DNA of 64,000 nt from Georgenia sp. TF02-10 (GCF_022759505.1 NZ_CP094289.1:1426001-1490000), one strand, 5' to 3'; positions 7,887 to 17,300 are shown, numbered from the stretch's first letter. Notes: generated by a model not told the origin, from the letters alone. Numbers and translations are program-made.

Positions 7887-8723
7887 TCAGGCGGGGTCGA
7901 ACACCAGCAGCGCGCGGTCCGCGGCGACCACCCGGCGCGCCCGGACCCGGTAGACCGCCGAGACGACCTCCTCGGTGAGCACCTGCGCCGGCGGGCCGGC
8001 CGCGACCACGGTCCCGCCGACGAGCAGGAGGACGTGGTCGCAGAACCGCAGCGCATGGTTGAGGTCGTGCAGCGCGGCGAGCACGGTCACGCCGGCGGCC
8101 GCGAGGTCCCGGGCGAGGCCGAGCACGGCGAGCTGGGCGGCGACGTCGAGGTGGTTGGTCGGCTCGTCGAGCAGGAGCACCCCGGGCTCCTGGGCCAGCG
8201 CGCGGGCCAGGTGGACCCGCTGCCGCTCCCCGCCGGAGAGGGTGGCCACGTCCCGGCCGGCGAGGGCGTCGGCGCCGGTGCGGGCCATCGCCCGCCGGGC
8301 GACGTCGAGGTCGCGGGGGGAGTCGGCGCCCCACCGGGGCCGGTGCGGGGTGCGCCCGAGCAGGACGACATCGAGGACGTCCCGGGAGACGTCCGCGGTC
8401 ACGTCCTGCTCCACCAGGGCCAGCCGGCGGGCGCGGTCCCGCCGGGCCATCCCTACCAGGTCCCGCCCGGCGAGCAGGACGACGCCGTCGGCCGGGGCCA
8501 GCGCACCGACGAGCGTGCGCAGCAGGGTGGTCTTCCCCGCCCCGTTCGGGCCGACGACGGCGCTGACCGCGCCGGCCGGCACGGCGGCGTCCACGCCTCG
8601 CAGCAGGGTCACCGGGCCGACGTCGACCGTCAGGCCGGCCAGCTCCAGGGCGGGCACCGGGGCGTCCGGCGGCGCCGGGCGGAGGGCCGGCCGCCGGTCG
8701 GCGGTGCCCTGGCGGCCGGTCAC
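7887..8723 (-). CDS. ABC importer ATP-binding protein, proposed F420-0 transporter
   Basis: A 278-residue FepC/BtuD-like ATPase energising the permease next door. Walker A is VVGPNGAGKTTLLRTLVG, the signature is LSGGERQRVHLARALAQEP, Walker B is VLLLDEPTNHLD, and the switch His is in LAALHDLNHAL. The GTG start overlaps the permease stop (GTGA). The type is shared by siderophore, heme and B12 importers. Assignment to the F420-0 cassette (TIGR03873-like) rests on neighbourhood with cofE and an F420 enzyme, so it is an inference. Confidence 0.85.
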   Translation of the reverse strand: MTGRQGTADRRPALRPAPPDAPVPALELAGLTVDVGPVTLLRGVDAAVPAGAVSAVVGPNGAGKTTLLRTLVGALAPADGVVLLAGRDLVGMARRDRARRLALVEQDVTADVSRDVLDVVLLGRTPHRPRWGADSPRDLDVARRAMARTGADALAGRDVATLSGGERQRVHLARALAQEPGVLLLDEPTNHLDVAAQLAVLGLARDLAAAGVTVLAALHDLNHALRFCDHVLLLVGGTVVAAGPPAQVLTEEVVSAVYRVRARRVVAADRALLVFDPA

Positions 8724-9898
8724 GACGCCGCCCGGCGGCGGAGCAGCACGGCGAAGACCGGCGCGCCGATGGCCGCGGTGAGGATGCCGACGGGCAGCTC
8801 GCGCGGCTCGAAGAGGCTGCGCGCCGCGGTGTCGGCGAGGAGCAGGAAGGTGGCGCCGGCGAGCGCGGCGACCGGGAGCAGCCGGTGGTGGCGCGGGCCG
8901 ACCAGGAACCGCACGGCGTGCGGCATCACCAGGCCGACGAACCCGATCGAGCCGGCCACGGAGACGAGGAGGCCGGTGAGCAGCGCGGCGGCGGTGAGCA
9001 GCGCCCACCGCGCGCGGGTGACCGCGACGCCGAGCGAGGCGGCCGAGACGTCGCCGAAGGTGAAGGCGTCCAGGGTCCGGCCCTGGGCCGCGAGCACCGC
9101 CCCGACCACCACCGCCGCACCCGCGGCGACCAGCGCGTCCGGCCAGGTCGCCCCGCCGAAGGAGCCCATCAGCCAGGAGAGGACCTCCCGGTAGGAGTCC
9201 CCGGTGGCGGACCAGACGATGACGAAGCTGACGACCGCCGAGGCAGCCTGCGCCACCGCCACCCCCGCCAGCACCGTGCGGCCCGGGGACAGCCCGCCGC
9301 CCCGGCCGGTGGCCAGCGCGAGGGTGATGACCAGCGCGGCCAGGGCGCCGACGAACGCGGCCACCGGCAGCGCCGCGGTCAGGCCGAGCACCAGCACGAG
9401 CACCGCGCCCACCGACGCGCCGGAGGAGACCCCGAGGAGGTAGGGGTCGGCCAGCGGGTTGCGGGTCAGGGCCTGCATGACGGCGCCGGCCACCGCGAGC
9501 CCGGCACCGGTGGCGGCGGCGGCCACCACGCGGGGGGCCCGGCCCTGCCAGACGATCGCGTCCTGGACCCGGGTCAGCGGGTCCGCCGGGCACCCGCCCA
9601 GGCCGACCCCGGCGCACAGGTGGTGAGCCGCGGAGGCGCCGAGCCGGGCCACCGAGATGTCCGCCTGGCCCAGGGTCAGGGCCCAGGCGGCGGTGAGCAG
9701 CAGCAGGGCGAGCAGCACCAGGAGCAGGACCGGGAGCGGGATCCGGCGCCGGGAGGGGCCGGCACCGTCGTCGGTCCCCGCCCGGTCGGCCCGGCCCCGG
9801 CGGCGCGGCCGGCCCGGGGGCACCTCCGGCGGGCCGGCGTGCCGGCCGGCCTGGCCGGACCGCGCCGAGGTGACGTCCGGCGGCGTGGTGCCGGTCAT
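8720..9898 (-). CDS. FecCD/BtuC-type ABC permease, proposed F420-0 transporter
   Basis: A 392-residue polytopic membrane protein with about nine to ten helices. After a charged, disordered cytoplasmic N-terminus of about 50 residues comes the first helix (IPLPVLLLVLLALLLLTA). Family blocks are VWQGRAPRVVAAAATGAGLA, AVMQALTRNPLADPYLLGV, SSGASVGAVL, and GFVGLVMPHAVRFLVG. It lies ten bases downstream of the binding-protein gene and overlaps the ATPase gene. It is the membrane part of the proposed F420-0 (TIGR03869-like) importer; a siderophore or cobamide substrate is the alternative. Confidence 0.87.
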   Translation of the reverse strand: MTGTTPPDVTSARSGQAGRHAGPPEVPPGRPRRRGRADRAGTDDGAGPSRRRIPLPVLLLVLLALLLLTAAWALTLGQADISVARLGASAAHHLCAGVGLGGCPADPLTRVQDAIVWQGRAPRVVAAAATGAGLAVAGAVMQALTRNPLADPYLLGVSSGASVGAVLVLVLGLTAALPVAAFVGALAALVITLALATGRGGGLSPGRTVLAGVAVAQAASAVVSFVIVWSATGDSYREVLSWLMGSFGGATWPDALVAAGAAVVVGAVLAAQGRTLDAFTFGDVSAASLGVAVTRARWALLTAAALLTGLLVSVAGSIGFVGLVMPHAVRFLVGPRHHRLLPVAALAGATFLLLADTAARSLFEPRELPVGILTAAIGAPVFAVLLRRRAAS

Positions 9899-9908
9899 GA
9901 CCGCGCCC

Positions 9909-10943
9909 TCACCCGGCACCCTCGAGCGCGGCGAGCTGGGCGGCGAGGTCGACGGCGGCCGGGACGTTGCGCACGCCGGCCTCGGTCGCCGGGAAGGGCA
10001 CGGTGAGGAACCGCTCCGCGCGCACCGCGGGCAGCGCGGCGGTGACCGGGTTGTCCCGGAGCACCTGGCGCTTGTGCTCGGCGGTGTTCCAGGCCGAGTC
10101 CACCAGCACGATGACCTCCGGGTCGCGCTCCGCGACGGCCTCCCAGGACAGGGAGGTCCAGGTGTCGGCGACATCGCCGGCCACGTTCTCCAGGCCCACC
10201 GCGTCCATGATCATCTGCGGGGCGCCGATCCCCGCCCCCACGTACGGGGTCTCCGAGCCGGAGGAGTACCACAGCGCCCGCCGGGACGGGCTGGCGGGGG
10301 CCACCGCGGCCAGGTCGGCGCGCTGCGCGGCCACCAGCTCTTCGGCCGCCGCGGGCTCCCCGAGCATGGCGCCGACCTCGGTGATCTCGTCGAAGACCAG
10401 GTCGAAGGTGAGCCGGTCGGGCTGGTGCTCCGGGGACTTGCACGCCGAGGGGGAGACGTAGGTGGCGATGCCCAGATCGGCGTACGTGGACCGCTCGCCG
10501 GCGCCGTCGGCGGAGAGGTTGGACTCCCAGCCGGCGTAGACCAGGTCTGGCTCGAGGTTGAGCACCGCCTCGCTGGACGGGTTCTTCTCGGCCAGGACCG
10601 GGGCGGCGGCGACGGCGTCCGCCAGGTCGGCCGGCGGCGGGCCGTCCGCGTAGGCGGTCCCGACCAGCCGGTCGGCGGCGCCGAGGGCGGCCACCATCTC
10701 GGTGGCCGAGGACTTGATCGTGACGATGCGCTCCGGCGGTGCGGCCAGCGTCGCCGGCACGCCGCAGCTGGTGACGGTGAGCGGGAAGCCCCCGCCTCCG
10801 CCCCCGTCGGTGGCGGTGGGCGCGGCGGTGCCGCTCGCGGTGGCGGACGGACCGCCGTCGTCGGCGCCGCCGGGCGCACCGGCGGCGGCGCAGGCGGTCA
10901 GGGGCAGGGCGGTGAGCAGGGCGACGACGAGCGTGCGGCGCAC
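9909..10943 (-). CDS. ABC substrate-binding lipoprotein, proposed F420-0 transporter
   Basis: A 344-residue class III (BtuF/FhuD-like) binding protein. The GTG at 10943 is chosen over GTG 10976 because GAGGAG lies four bases upstream. That start also gives a compact lipoprotein signal VRRTLVVALLTALPLTAC with Cys in the lipobox LTAC. Mature-protein blocks include RIVTIKSSATEMVAALGAAD, LEPDLVYAGWESN, WYSSGSETPYVGAG and LSWEAVAERDPEVIVLVDS. It is first gene of the importer operon. No B12 riboswitch box is seen upstream. The F420-0 assignment (TIGR03868-like) is inferred from family resemblance and the cofE/F420 neighbourhood. Confidence 0.82.
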   Translation of the reverse strand: MRRTLVVALLTALPLTACAAAGAPGGADDGGPSATASGTAAPTATDGGGGGGFPLTVTSCGVPATLAAPPERIVTIKSSATEMVAALGAADRLVGTAYADGPPPADLADAVAAAPVLAEKNPSSEAVLNLEPDLVYAGWESNLSADGAGERSTYADLGIATYVSPSACKSPEHQPDRLTFDLVFDEITEVGAMLGEPAAAEELVAAQRADLAAVAPASPSRRALWYSSGSETPYVGAGIGAPQMIMDAVGLENVAGDVADTWTSLSWEAVAERDPEVIVLVDSAWNTAEHKRQVLRDNPVTAALPAVRAERFLTVPFPATEAGVRNVPAAVDLAAQLAALEGAG

Positions 10944-11076
10944 GGGACTCCTCGGGCGGGGGCGGCTGGTCGGCACGCGGAGTCACTGCGCTGCGCGCCC
11001 GGCCGGGCGGGGACCGGGACCTATGACCAGGCCCTGTGCCCGGGTCACGTCCGGCCCGGGGTCCGCGGCCATCGTA
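10944..11076 (-). promoter_or_regulatory. Promoter and about 120-nt leader of the importer operon
   Basis: TACGAT on the reverse strand (11076-11071) is a good -10. A start near 11064 would leave a GC-rich leader of roughly 120 nt before GTG 10943, unlike the many leaderless genes here. I could not match it to a known riboswitch: no cobalamin box is present. Function of the leader is unknown. Confidence 0.4.
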
Positions 11077-11199
11077 GACGCCCCGGGGCAGGGTGGCGGG
11101 AGCCGGCAACCTCAGCCGGGCGGCGCGAGGCGGGGCCGGCGGAGAGCCGGAGGTGCCACTGGCGCGCTGGCTCGCTCGGCCGAGGCGGCAGGACCTACC

Positions 11200-11499
11200 T
11201 CACGCGGCGTCGTCCTCCAGAGCAGCGGCACGCCGGCGCTCGAGGAGCAGCTCACCGACGAGGTCGGCGCCCTCAAGCTGTCGCTGCAGGTGGGTGCGGG
11301 CCTGCTGACGCGTCATGACGACGAGCCCCGTCGGGCTCTCGACAAGGAGGAGCGGCGTGCCGGTGCTCAGCCCGGCGCGCTCGCGCAGCTCGGCCGGTAC
11401 GCCGAGCCGGCCGCGGTCACCCATGGTGACGGCGTACGCCGCCTGCAGGTCCCGCAAGCACCACTGGGTCGGGGCGGGTGGGACGTCGTCCGAAGCCAT
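11200..11499 (-). CDS. AbrB/MazE-type DNA-binding protein (orphan antitoxin-like)
   Basis: A 99-residue protein whose middle, AVTMGDRGRLGVPAELRERA followed by GLSTGTPLLLV, is the swapped-hairpin AbrB fold used by antitoxins and transition-state regulators. A basic C-terminal helix follows. ATG 11499 lies 15 bases after the upstream EEP stop, so it is probably cotranscribed with that gene. No PIN or MazF toxin follows: 11090-11199 holds no recognisable coding sequence. It could be a lone regulator or an antitoxin whose toxin was lost. Confidence 0.7.
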   Translation of the reverse strand: MASDDVPPAPTQWCLRDLQAAYAVTMGDRGRLGVPAELRERAGLSTGTPLLLVESPTGLVVMTRQQARTHLQRQLEGADLVGELLLERRRAAALEDDAA

Positions 11500-11514
11500 C
11501 GGGGTCTCTCAGGC

Positions 11515-12765
11515 TCAGCGCAGGCCGGGCACGTGCAGGTCCACCCAGACCATGCGGTGGTCGGAGGTGGGGAAGGGGTACTGCCCGGTCAGCTCCGAGC
11601 CCGGCTGGTCCGCGGCGGGCCAGAAGACCCCGGCGTCCCGGACGGGCAGGCCCCGCGAGGGCAAGACGTAGTCGACGCGCAGGTTCCCCGGGCCGGGGTC
11701 GTCGGTGAAGTCGGCGGTGTCCAGCGCCGGGTCGCCGTCGTGCACGACGTTGGCCCGGCCCTGCTCGGCGGCCGCCTCGACGGCACCGACCGAGGTGGGG
11801 GACGGGTCGCGCAGCAGCCGGTGCTCGAGGACCTGGTCCACCGCGCCCGGGTAGGAGTCGCCGTCGACCGGGTCCGCATTGAGGTCCCCGAGGACGACGA
11901 ACCGCTCGCCGCGGTCGAGCCCGCCGGTGCCACCCTGGTCGTCGTAGATGTACCGGGCGGTGCGCCCGCCGGTGACGTAGTCCGCCCAGAAGCGGATCTC
12001 GTCGTGGTTGCGGCGGCCGTTGCGGTCCTCGGCCCCGTCGAAGGTGGGCGGGGTGGGGTGCGCGGCGAGCACGTGCACCGTGCTGCGGCCGACCTGCACC
12101 GGGACGTCCCAGTGCGACTTGCTGGACAGCCGCACCGCCGCCAGCTCCTCCGGGCTGAACCAGTCCGCCGGGGCGTCGGTGGCGGGGTCGTCGGGCAGGA
12201 GCGCACCCGGCATGTCCCGCCAGCGGAAGCCCTGGAAGGTGCGCACCTCGTCCGTGGCGATGGGGTAGCGGGACAGCACGACCATCCCGTACTGGCCGGG
12301 GAACTCCCCGAAGCCGAACGCGTCACCCGGGCCGCCCACGGCGCCGTCGTTGTCCAGGTCGAGCCCGGAGGGCTCGCCGGTGTTGACCGGCGCGGCGTAC
12401 GCGTAGGGGTAGGTGATCGGTGCGGCGCCGTGCTGGGGCACCTCGAGGTAGCGCTCCCGGAAGAGGTCCACGCTCTCGCCGGCGGCGTCGTAGTCGAACT
12501 CGTTGAGCAGCACCACGTCCGGCCGGGCCGTCTGGAGCACCTGGGCCAGGGCCTGGGCCTGCGGGTCCGGCTCGGCGGCGGCCAGGTCCGCGGCGAGCTC
12601 GCCGGCCGCCGGCCGGTTGAGGGAGACGTTGTAGGTGGCCACCCGCAGCGACCGCTGCTCCGGGCGCACGAGGGCCCCGGGCGCCGGCTGGTCCGCGGCG
12701 GCCGGGCCGACCGCGGTGCCGGCGCCGAGGGCCGCGAGGGCGGCAACCGCCAGCATCTTGCGCAT
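11515..12765 (-). CDS. Secreted endonuclease/exonuclease/phosphatase-fold protein
   Basis: A 416-residue protein with a Sec signal peptide (MRKMLAVAALAALGAGTAVG, probable cleavage after an Ala-rich AAA near residue 24). The EEP fold is shown by LRVATYNVSLNR, the acidic metal ligand in VVLLNEFDYD, HVLAAHPTPP, RFVVLGDLNADPVDGDSY, and C-terminal TSDHRMVWVDL with the catalytic Asp-His pair. Substrate may be nucleic acid, a phosphoester or a lipid headgroup; sequence does not decide. The promoter is probably leaderless. Confidence 0.85.
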   Translation of the reverse strand: MRKMLAVAALAALGAGTAVGPAAADQPAPGALVRPEQRSLRVATYNVSLNRPAAGELAADLAAAEPDPQAQALAQVLQTARPDVVLLNEFDYDAAGESVDLFRERYLEVPQHGAAPITYPYAYAAPVNTGEPSGLDLDNDGAVGGPGDAFGFGEFPGQYGMVVLSRYPIATDEVRTFQGFRWRDMPGALLPDDPATDAPADWFSPEELAAVRLSSKSHWDVPVQVGRSTVHVLAAHPTPPTFDGAEDRNGRRNHDEIRFWADYVTGGRTARYIYDDQGGTGGLDRGERFVVLGDLNADPVDGDSYPGAVDQVLEHRLLRDPSPTSVGAVEAAAEQGRANVVHDGDPALDTADFTDDPGPGNLRVDYVLPSRGLPVRDAGVFWPAADQPGSELTGQYPFPTSDHRMVWVDLHVPGLR

Positions 12766-12771
12766 GTGGTC

Positions 12772-12777
12772 ACCGTA
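12772..12777 (-). promoter_or_regulatory. Leaderless -10 (TACGGT) for the EEP gene
   Basis: Reverse-strand TACGGT is separated by six bases from ATG 12765, predicting transcription start at the start codon. Confidence 0.5.
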
Positions 12778-12819
12778 ACAACGGACGCCGACGTCGGGAA
12801 GGAGTCCGGCGGGCGGTGA

Positions 12820-12985
12820 CGGGTCGGGCGGGGGCGGGCCGGGGGTGAGGGCGAGGGTGAGGCGGGTGGGGCCGACCGGCGACGGCGCCCGGGCGGCCGT
12901 CGGCCCGCCGTCTGCCCGGGGTCGGACGCCCGCCGTCGGCCCGGGGTCGGCCGGGCGCTGTCGGCCCGGGCCGGTCGGCCGGCCG
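12820..12985. repeat. Low-complexity GC-rich intergenic repeats
   Basis: Imperfect short repeats of gtcggcccggggtcgg-type words between proC and the EEP gene. No gene, and no clear hairpin with a U-tract. It may act as a terminator-rich spacer. Confidence 0.5.
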
Positions 12986-13801
12986 TCAGCCGCGCGCCAT
13001 CTCCTGGTCCCGGTCGATCGTCGCCTGCACGCCCCGCACGACGGCCGCGGAGAACCCGGCGTCCTCCAGCGCGCACAGCCCGGCGATCGTGGTGCCGCCG
13101 GGGGAGGAGACCATGTCCGCGAGCTGGGTGGGGGAGGTGCCGCCGTCGAGGATCATCCGGGCGCTGCCCTGCACCACCTGGGCGGCGATCCGGGTGGCGA
13201 GCGCCTTGGGCAGGCCGGCGCGCAGCGCCCCGCGGGCGAGGGCCTCGACGAACAGCGCCGCGAACGCCGGCGCCGACCCGGCGATCGCGGTGTAGGCGGG
13301 GAAGTCCCGCTCCGGCAGCACCACCGCGCTGCCGACCGTCTCGAACAGCCCGACGACGGCGTCGAGCTGGTCCTCGTCGGTCTCGGCGTTGCCGCACACG
13401 GCAGTCATGCCGGCCCCGACGACGGCGTTGACGTTCGGCATGGCCCGCACCACCGCCTGCCCCGGCACGAGCAGCCCGGCGAGGCGGGCCAGCGGCGTGC
13501 CGGCGGCGAGGGAGATGACGACGGATCCCTGCTCGGCCAGCAGGTCCGCCAGCGGGGCGAGCACCCCGGCGACGGCGTGCGGCTTGACCGCCAGCACCAC
13601 CAGCCCGCCCGGGCCGGTCTGCTCGACCAACTCCTCGTTGGTGCCGAGGACGTCCACCCCCGCCTCCCGGGCCAGGGCCTGGGCGGAGTGGCCGTGCAGG
13701 GACGTCACCGCCACGTCCTCGGCCGGGAAGCGTCCGGCGGCCACGATGCCGCGCACGAGTGCGCCGGCCATGTTGCCGGCCCCGATGAATCCGACCTTCA
13801 T
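12986..13801 (-). CDS. proC: Pyrroline-5-carboxylate reductase
   Basis: Last step of proline synthesis: NAD(P)H reduction of 1-pyrroline-5-carboxylate in the cytoplasm. The protein has 271 residues from ATG 13801, which is preceded by a strong GAGGAGGGGAG ribosome site. The Rossmann motif is VGFIGAGNMAGALVRGI. The family signature is the C-terminal block PTQLADMVSSPGGTTIAGL, and SAPAF marks the substrate region. Length is standard. It is transcribed alone, divergent from ileS. Confidence 0.95.
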   Translation of the reverse strand: MKVGFIGAGNMAGALVRGIVAAGRFPAEDVAVTSLHGHSAQALAREAGVDVLGTNEELVEQTGPGGLVVLAVKPHAVAGVLAPLADLLAEQGSVVISLAAGTPLARLAGLLVPGQAVVRAMPNVNAVVGAGMTAVCGNAETDEDQLDAVVGLFETVGSAVVLPERDFPAYTAIAGSAPAFAALFVEALARGALRAGLPKALATRIAAQVVQGSARMILDGGTSPTQLADMVSSPGGTTIAGLCALEDAGFSAAVVRGVQATIDRDQEMARG

Positions 13802-14135
13802 GCTGCTCCCCTCCTCGTGCTGCTCCCGTCCGCACCGGTCGCCGTGACGGCAGCCCGGGCGGCCGGCGCCGCGTCTGCTCGCCGGCGTCGCTGCCGCGGC
13901 GTGCACCGGGGTCCCGCTGGGGCACGGTGCACGCCCTCGCGCCAGTATCGCGGAGAGCCGCATCAGAACCGCGGAGCCGCGCCCGCGCCGCGCAGCCGCG
14001 CGCAGCGTGGAGCGCCCGCAGCGTGAAGCCGCGCCAGCGCAAGTGGAGCCGTACCCACGCCGCGGAGCGGCGCCAGCGCCGCGGTGGGCTGGGCGGACCG
14101 CGGACCGCGGACCGCGCCGCGGCCGGGCGGAGGGC
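13802..14135. other. Divergent proC/ileS upstream region
   Basis: 334 bp without a gene. It carries many gccgcgcc-type words and three contiguous ggaccgc heptamers near 14095-14117, just before the ileS -10. The proC promoter is not obvious. Confidence 0.5.
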
Positions 14136-14141
14136 TACACT
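14136..14141 (+). promoter_or_regulatory. -10 element (TACACT) of the ileS T-box transcript
   Basis: TACACT fits TANNNT. Transcription would start near 14148, about 20 bases before the specifier codon, giving a leader of about 225 nt. Confidence 0.55.
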
Positions 14142-14147
14142 GCCCGC

Positions 14148-14372
14148 CACAGGCATCGACCCGGCCATCACCGGTGAGCCTCCGGAAGAACGGGGCGACC
14201 AGCCCTCAGTAGAACCGGACGGGAGGGCCCGTCACAGCCCTTCTCGAGCGGTCCCGCCACCGCCCAGCGGCGGAGGGGCAAGCGAGGTGGTACCGCGGCT
14301 GCGCGGTCCCCGGCCCGGCCGGGGCCCCGTCGTCGTCCTCGCAGACATGCCCCGCCGGACCGAGGAGACGCC
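14148..14372 (+). promoter_or_regulatory. T-box riboswitch leader of ileS, probably translational
   Basis: The conserved T-box core AGGTGGTACCGCGG is at 14285-14298; its TGGT pairs with the ACCA end of uncharged tRNA. A short stem I holds an ATC isoleucine specifier at 14167-14169, just before ACCGGTGAGCCTCCGG. No U-tract terminator is seen. Instead TCCTCG (14336-14341) can pair with CGAGGA (14361-14366), which is the ribosome site of ileS. This fits the actinobacterial model in which uncharged tRNA-Ile frees the ribosome site. Pairings are by eye. Confidence 0.88.
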
Positions 14373-17300
14373 TTGCCCGACCAGCCGCAGCGCTACCCCC
14401 TGCACCGCCCCGGCGCCGAGGTGAACCCCTCGCCGTCGTTCCCCGCCGTCGAGCAGGACATCCTGCAGTACTGGGCGCAGGACGACACCTTCCGCGCCTC
14501 GGTGGCCGACCGCCCCGCCGGGCCGGACGGGGCGAACGAGTTCGTCTTCTACGACGGCCCGCCGTTCGCCAACGGCCTGCCGCACTACGGCCACCTGCTC
14601 ACCGGCTACGTCAAGGACCTCGTCGGCCGGTTCCAGACCCAGCTCGGCCGCCGGGTGGAGCGCCGCTTCGGGTGGGACACCCACGGCCTGCCCGCCGAGC
14701 TCGAGGCCGAGCGGATCCTCGGGATCACCGACAAGTCCCAGATCGAGGAGATGGGCATCGAGGCCTTCAACAAGGCCTGCCGCGACTCGGTGCTGCGCTA
14801 CACCGACGAGTGGCGCGACTACGTCACCCGGCAGGCCCGCTGGGTGGACTTCGACAACGACTACAAGACCCTCGACGTGAGCTTCATGGAGTCGGTCATC
14901 TGGGCCTTCAAGCAGCTCTACGACAAGGGCCTGGCCTACGAGGGCTACCGGGTGCTGCCGTACTGCTGGCACGACCAGACCCCGCTGTCCAACCACGAGC
15001 TGCGGATGGACGAGGACGTCTACCAGATGCGCCAGGACCCGGCGGTCACCGTCGGGCTGCGGCTGGAGACCGGGGAGCTGGCGCTGATCTGGACCACCAC
15101 CCCCTGGACGCTGCCGTCCAACCTGGCGGTCGCCGTCGGCCCGGACGTGGACTACGTCACGCTCGCCCCGCGGCAGGGCCCGCTGGCCGGCGAGCGGGTC
15201 CTCCTCGCCGCCGCCCGGGTCCCGGCCTACGCCCGCGAGCTGGGCGAGGACCCCGAGGTGCTCCGCACCGTGAAGGGCGCGGACCTGGTCGGCCTGCACT
15301 ACGCGCCCATCTTCGACTACTACCTGGCCCGCCCGGCCGAGGAGGCGCCCGGCCCCAACGCCTGGACCGTCCTCGCCGCGGACTACGTCACCACCGAGGA
15401 CGGCACCGGGCTGGTGCACCAGGCCCCCGCCTTCGGCGAGGAGGACATGGCCGCCTGCGAGGCGGCCGGGATCCGCCCGGTGGTCCCGGTGGACGACGGC
15501 GGCCGGTTCACCGCCGAGGTCGCCGACTACGCCGGCACCCAGGTCCTCGCCGCCAACAAGGCGATCATCGCCGACCTCAAGCACGCCACCGGCCCGCTGG
15601 CCCGCCGCCCGGCGGCGGAGCGGGCCGTCCTGGTGCGCCAGGAGACCTACGACCACTCCTACCCGCACTGCTGGCGGTGCGGGAACCCGCTGATCTACAA
15701 GGCGGTGTCGAGCTGGTTCGTCCGGGTCACCGCCTTCCGGGACCGGATGGTCGAGCTCAACCAGGAGGTCACCTGGGTCCCCGAGCACATCAAGGACGGC
15801 CAGTTCGGGCACTGGCTCGCCGGCGCCCGGGACTGGTCCGTCTCCCGCAACCGCTACTGGGGCACCCCCATCCCGGTGTGGGTCTCCGACGACCCGGCCT
15901 ACCCCCGCATCGACGTCTACGGCTCCCTGGCCGAGCTCGAGGCCGACTTCGGCCGCCTCCCGCTGGACCGGGACGGCCAGCCCAACCTGCACCGGCCCTT
16001 CGTCGACGAGCTCACCCGGCCCAACCCGGACGACCCCACCGGGGCGGCCACCATGCGCCGCATCCCCGACGTCCTGGACGTCTGGTTCGACTCGGGGTCG
16101 ATGCCCTACGCCCAGGTGCACTACCCGTTCGAGAACCGGGACTGGTTCGACCACCACTTCCCCGGCGACTTCATCGTGGAGTACATCGGGCAGACCCGCG
16201 GCTGGTTCTACACCCTGCACGTGCTCGCCACCGCGCTGTTCGACCGGCCGGCGTTCCGCTCCTGCCTCTCCCACGGCATCGTGCTGGGCTCGGACGGGCG
16301 CAAGATGAGCAAGTCCCTGCGCAACTACCCAGACGTGCGGGAGGTCCTGGACCGGGACGGCTCGGACGCCATGCGGTGGTTCCTGATGAGCTCCCCGGTG
16401 CTGCGCGGCGGGAACCTCGTCGTCACCGAGGAGGGCATCCGCGAGGGGGTGCGCCAGGTGCTGCTGCCGCTGTGGAACACCTGGTACTTCTTCGCCCTCT
16501 ACGCCGGGACCGTCGACGGCGGCCGCGGGTACCTGGCCCAGCCGGTGGAAGCCGACGGCGACCGGGCCGGCGGGCTGGACGTGATGGACCGCTACCTCCT
16601 CGCCCGCACCCGGGTGCTGGCCGACACCGTGCGCGAGCAGCTCCAGGCCTACGACGTGCCCGCCGCGGCCCAGTCCGTCCGCGAGCACCTGGACCTGCTG
16701 ACCAACTGGTACGTCCGCACCTCCCGGCAGCGGTTCTGGGACGAGGACACCGGCGCCTTCGACACCCTCTACACCGCCCTGGAGGTCCTCACCCGGGTGC
16801 TGGCCCCCCTCGCGCCGCTGGTGAGCGAGGAGATCTGGCGCGGCCTGACCGGCGGGCGCAGCGTGCACCTGACCGACTGGCCGGTGCTGCCCGCCCCGGC
16901 CGACGGCGCCGCCGAGGCGGCGCTGGTGGCGGCGATGGACACCGTGCGGGAGGTCGTCTCCACCGCGCACGCGCTGCGCAAGGCGGCAAAGGTGAGGGTG
17001 CGCCAGCCGCTGCGCACCCTCACCGTGGTCGTCCCCGACCCAGGCGCGCTGGCCCCGTTCGCCGACCTGGTGGCGGGGGAGGTCAACGTCAAGGAGGTCC
17101 TCCTGCGCACCCCGGAGCAGTCCGCGCACCGGGTGAGCACCGAGCTCAGGGTGCTCCCGCGCGAGCTCGACCCGGCCAAGCGCCGGCACACCCAGCAGAT
17201 CTTCGCCGCCGCCCGGGAGGGCCGCTGGCACGGCGAGCCGGGCGGGACGCTGACCCTGGCCGGCGCCGGCGTGGACGGCCTGACCCTGGCCCCCGGGGAG

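Noticed and set aside
7887-10943. ABC importer considered as a vitamin B12 or siderophore system
   Set aside because: The fold type alone cannot separate these. No B12 riboswitch box or siderophore gene is nearby, whereas cofE and an F420 enzyme are, so F420-0 was preferred with stated uncertainty.
10983-11072. A 29-codon upstream frame in the importer leader
   Set aside because: Its ATG overlaps the predicted -10, it has no ribosome site and its composition is like non-coding GC-rich DNA.
14308-14326. GC-rich hairpin in the ileS leader considered as an intrinsic terminator
   Set aside because: No U-tract follows, and an anti-ribosome-site pairing better explains T-box control at translation.
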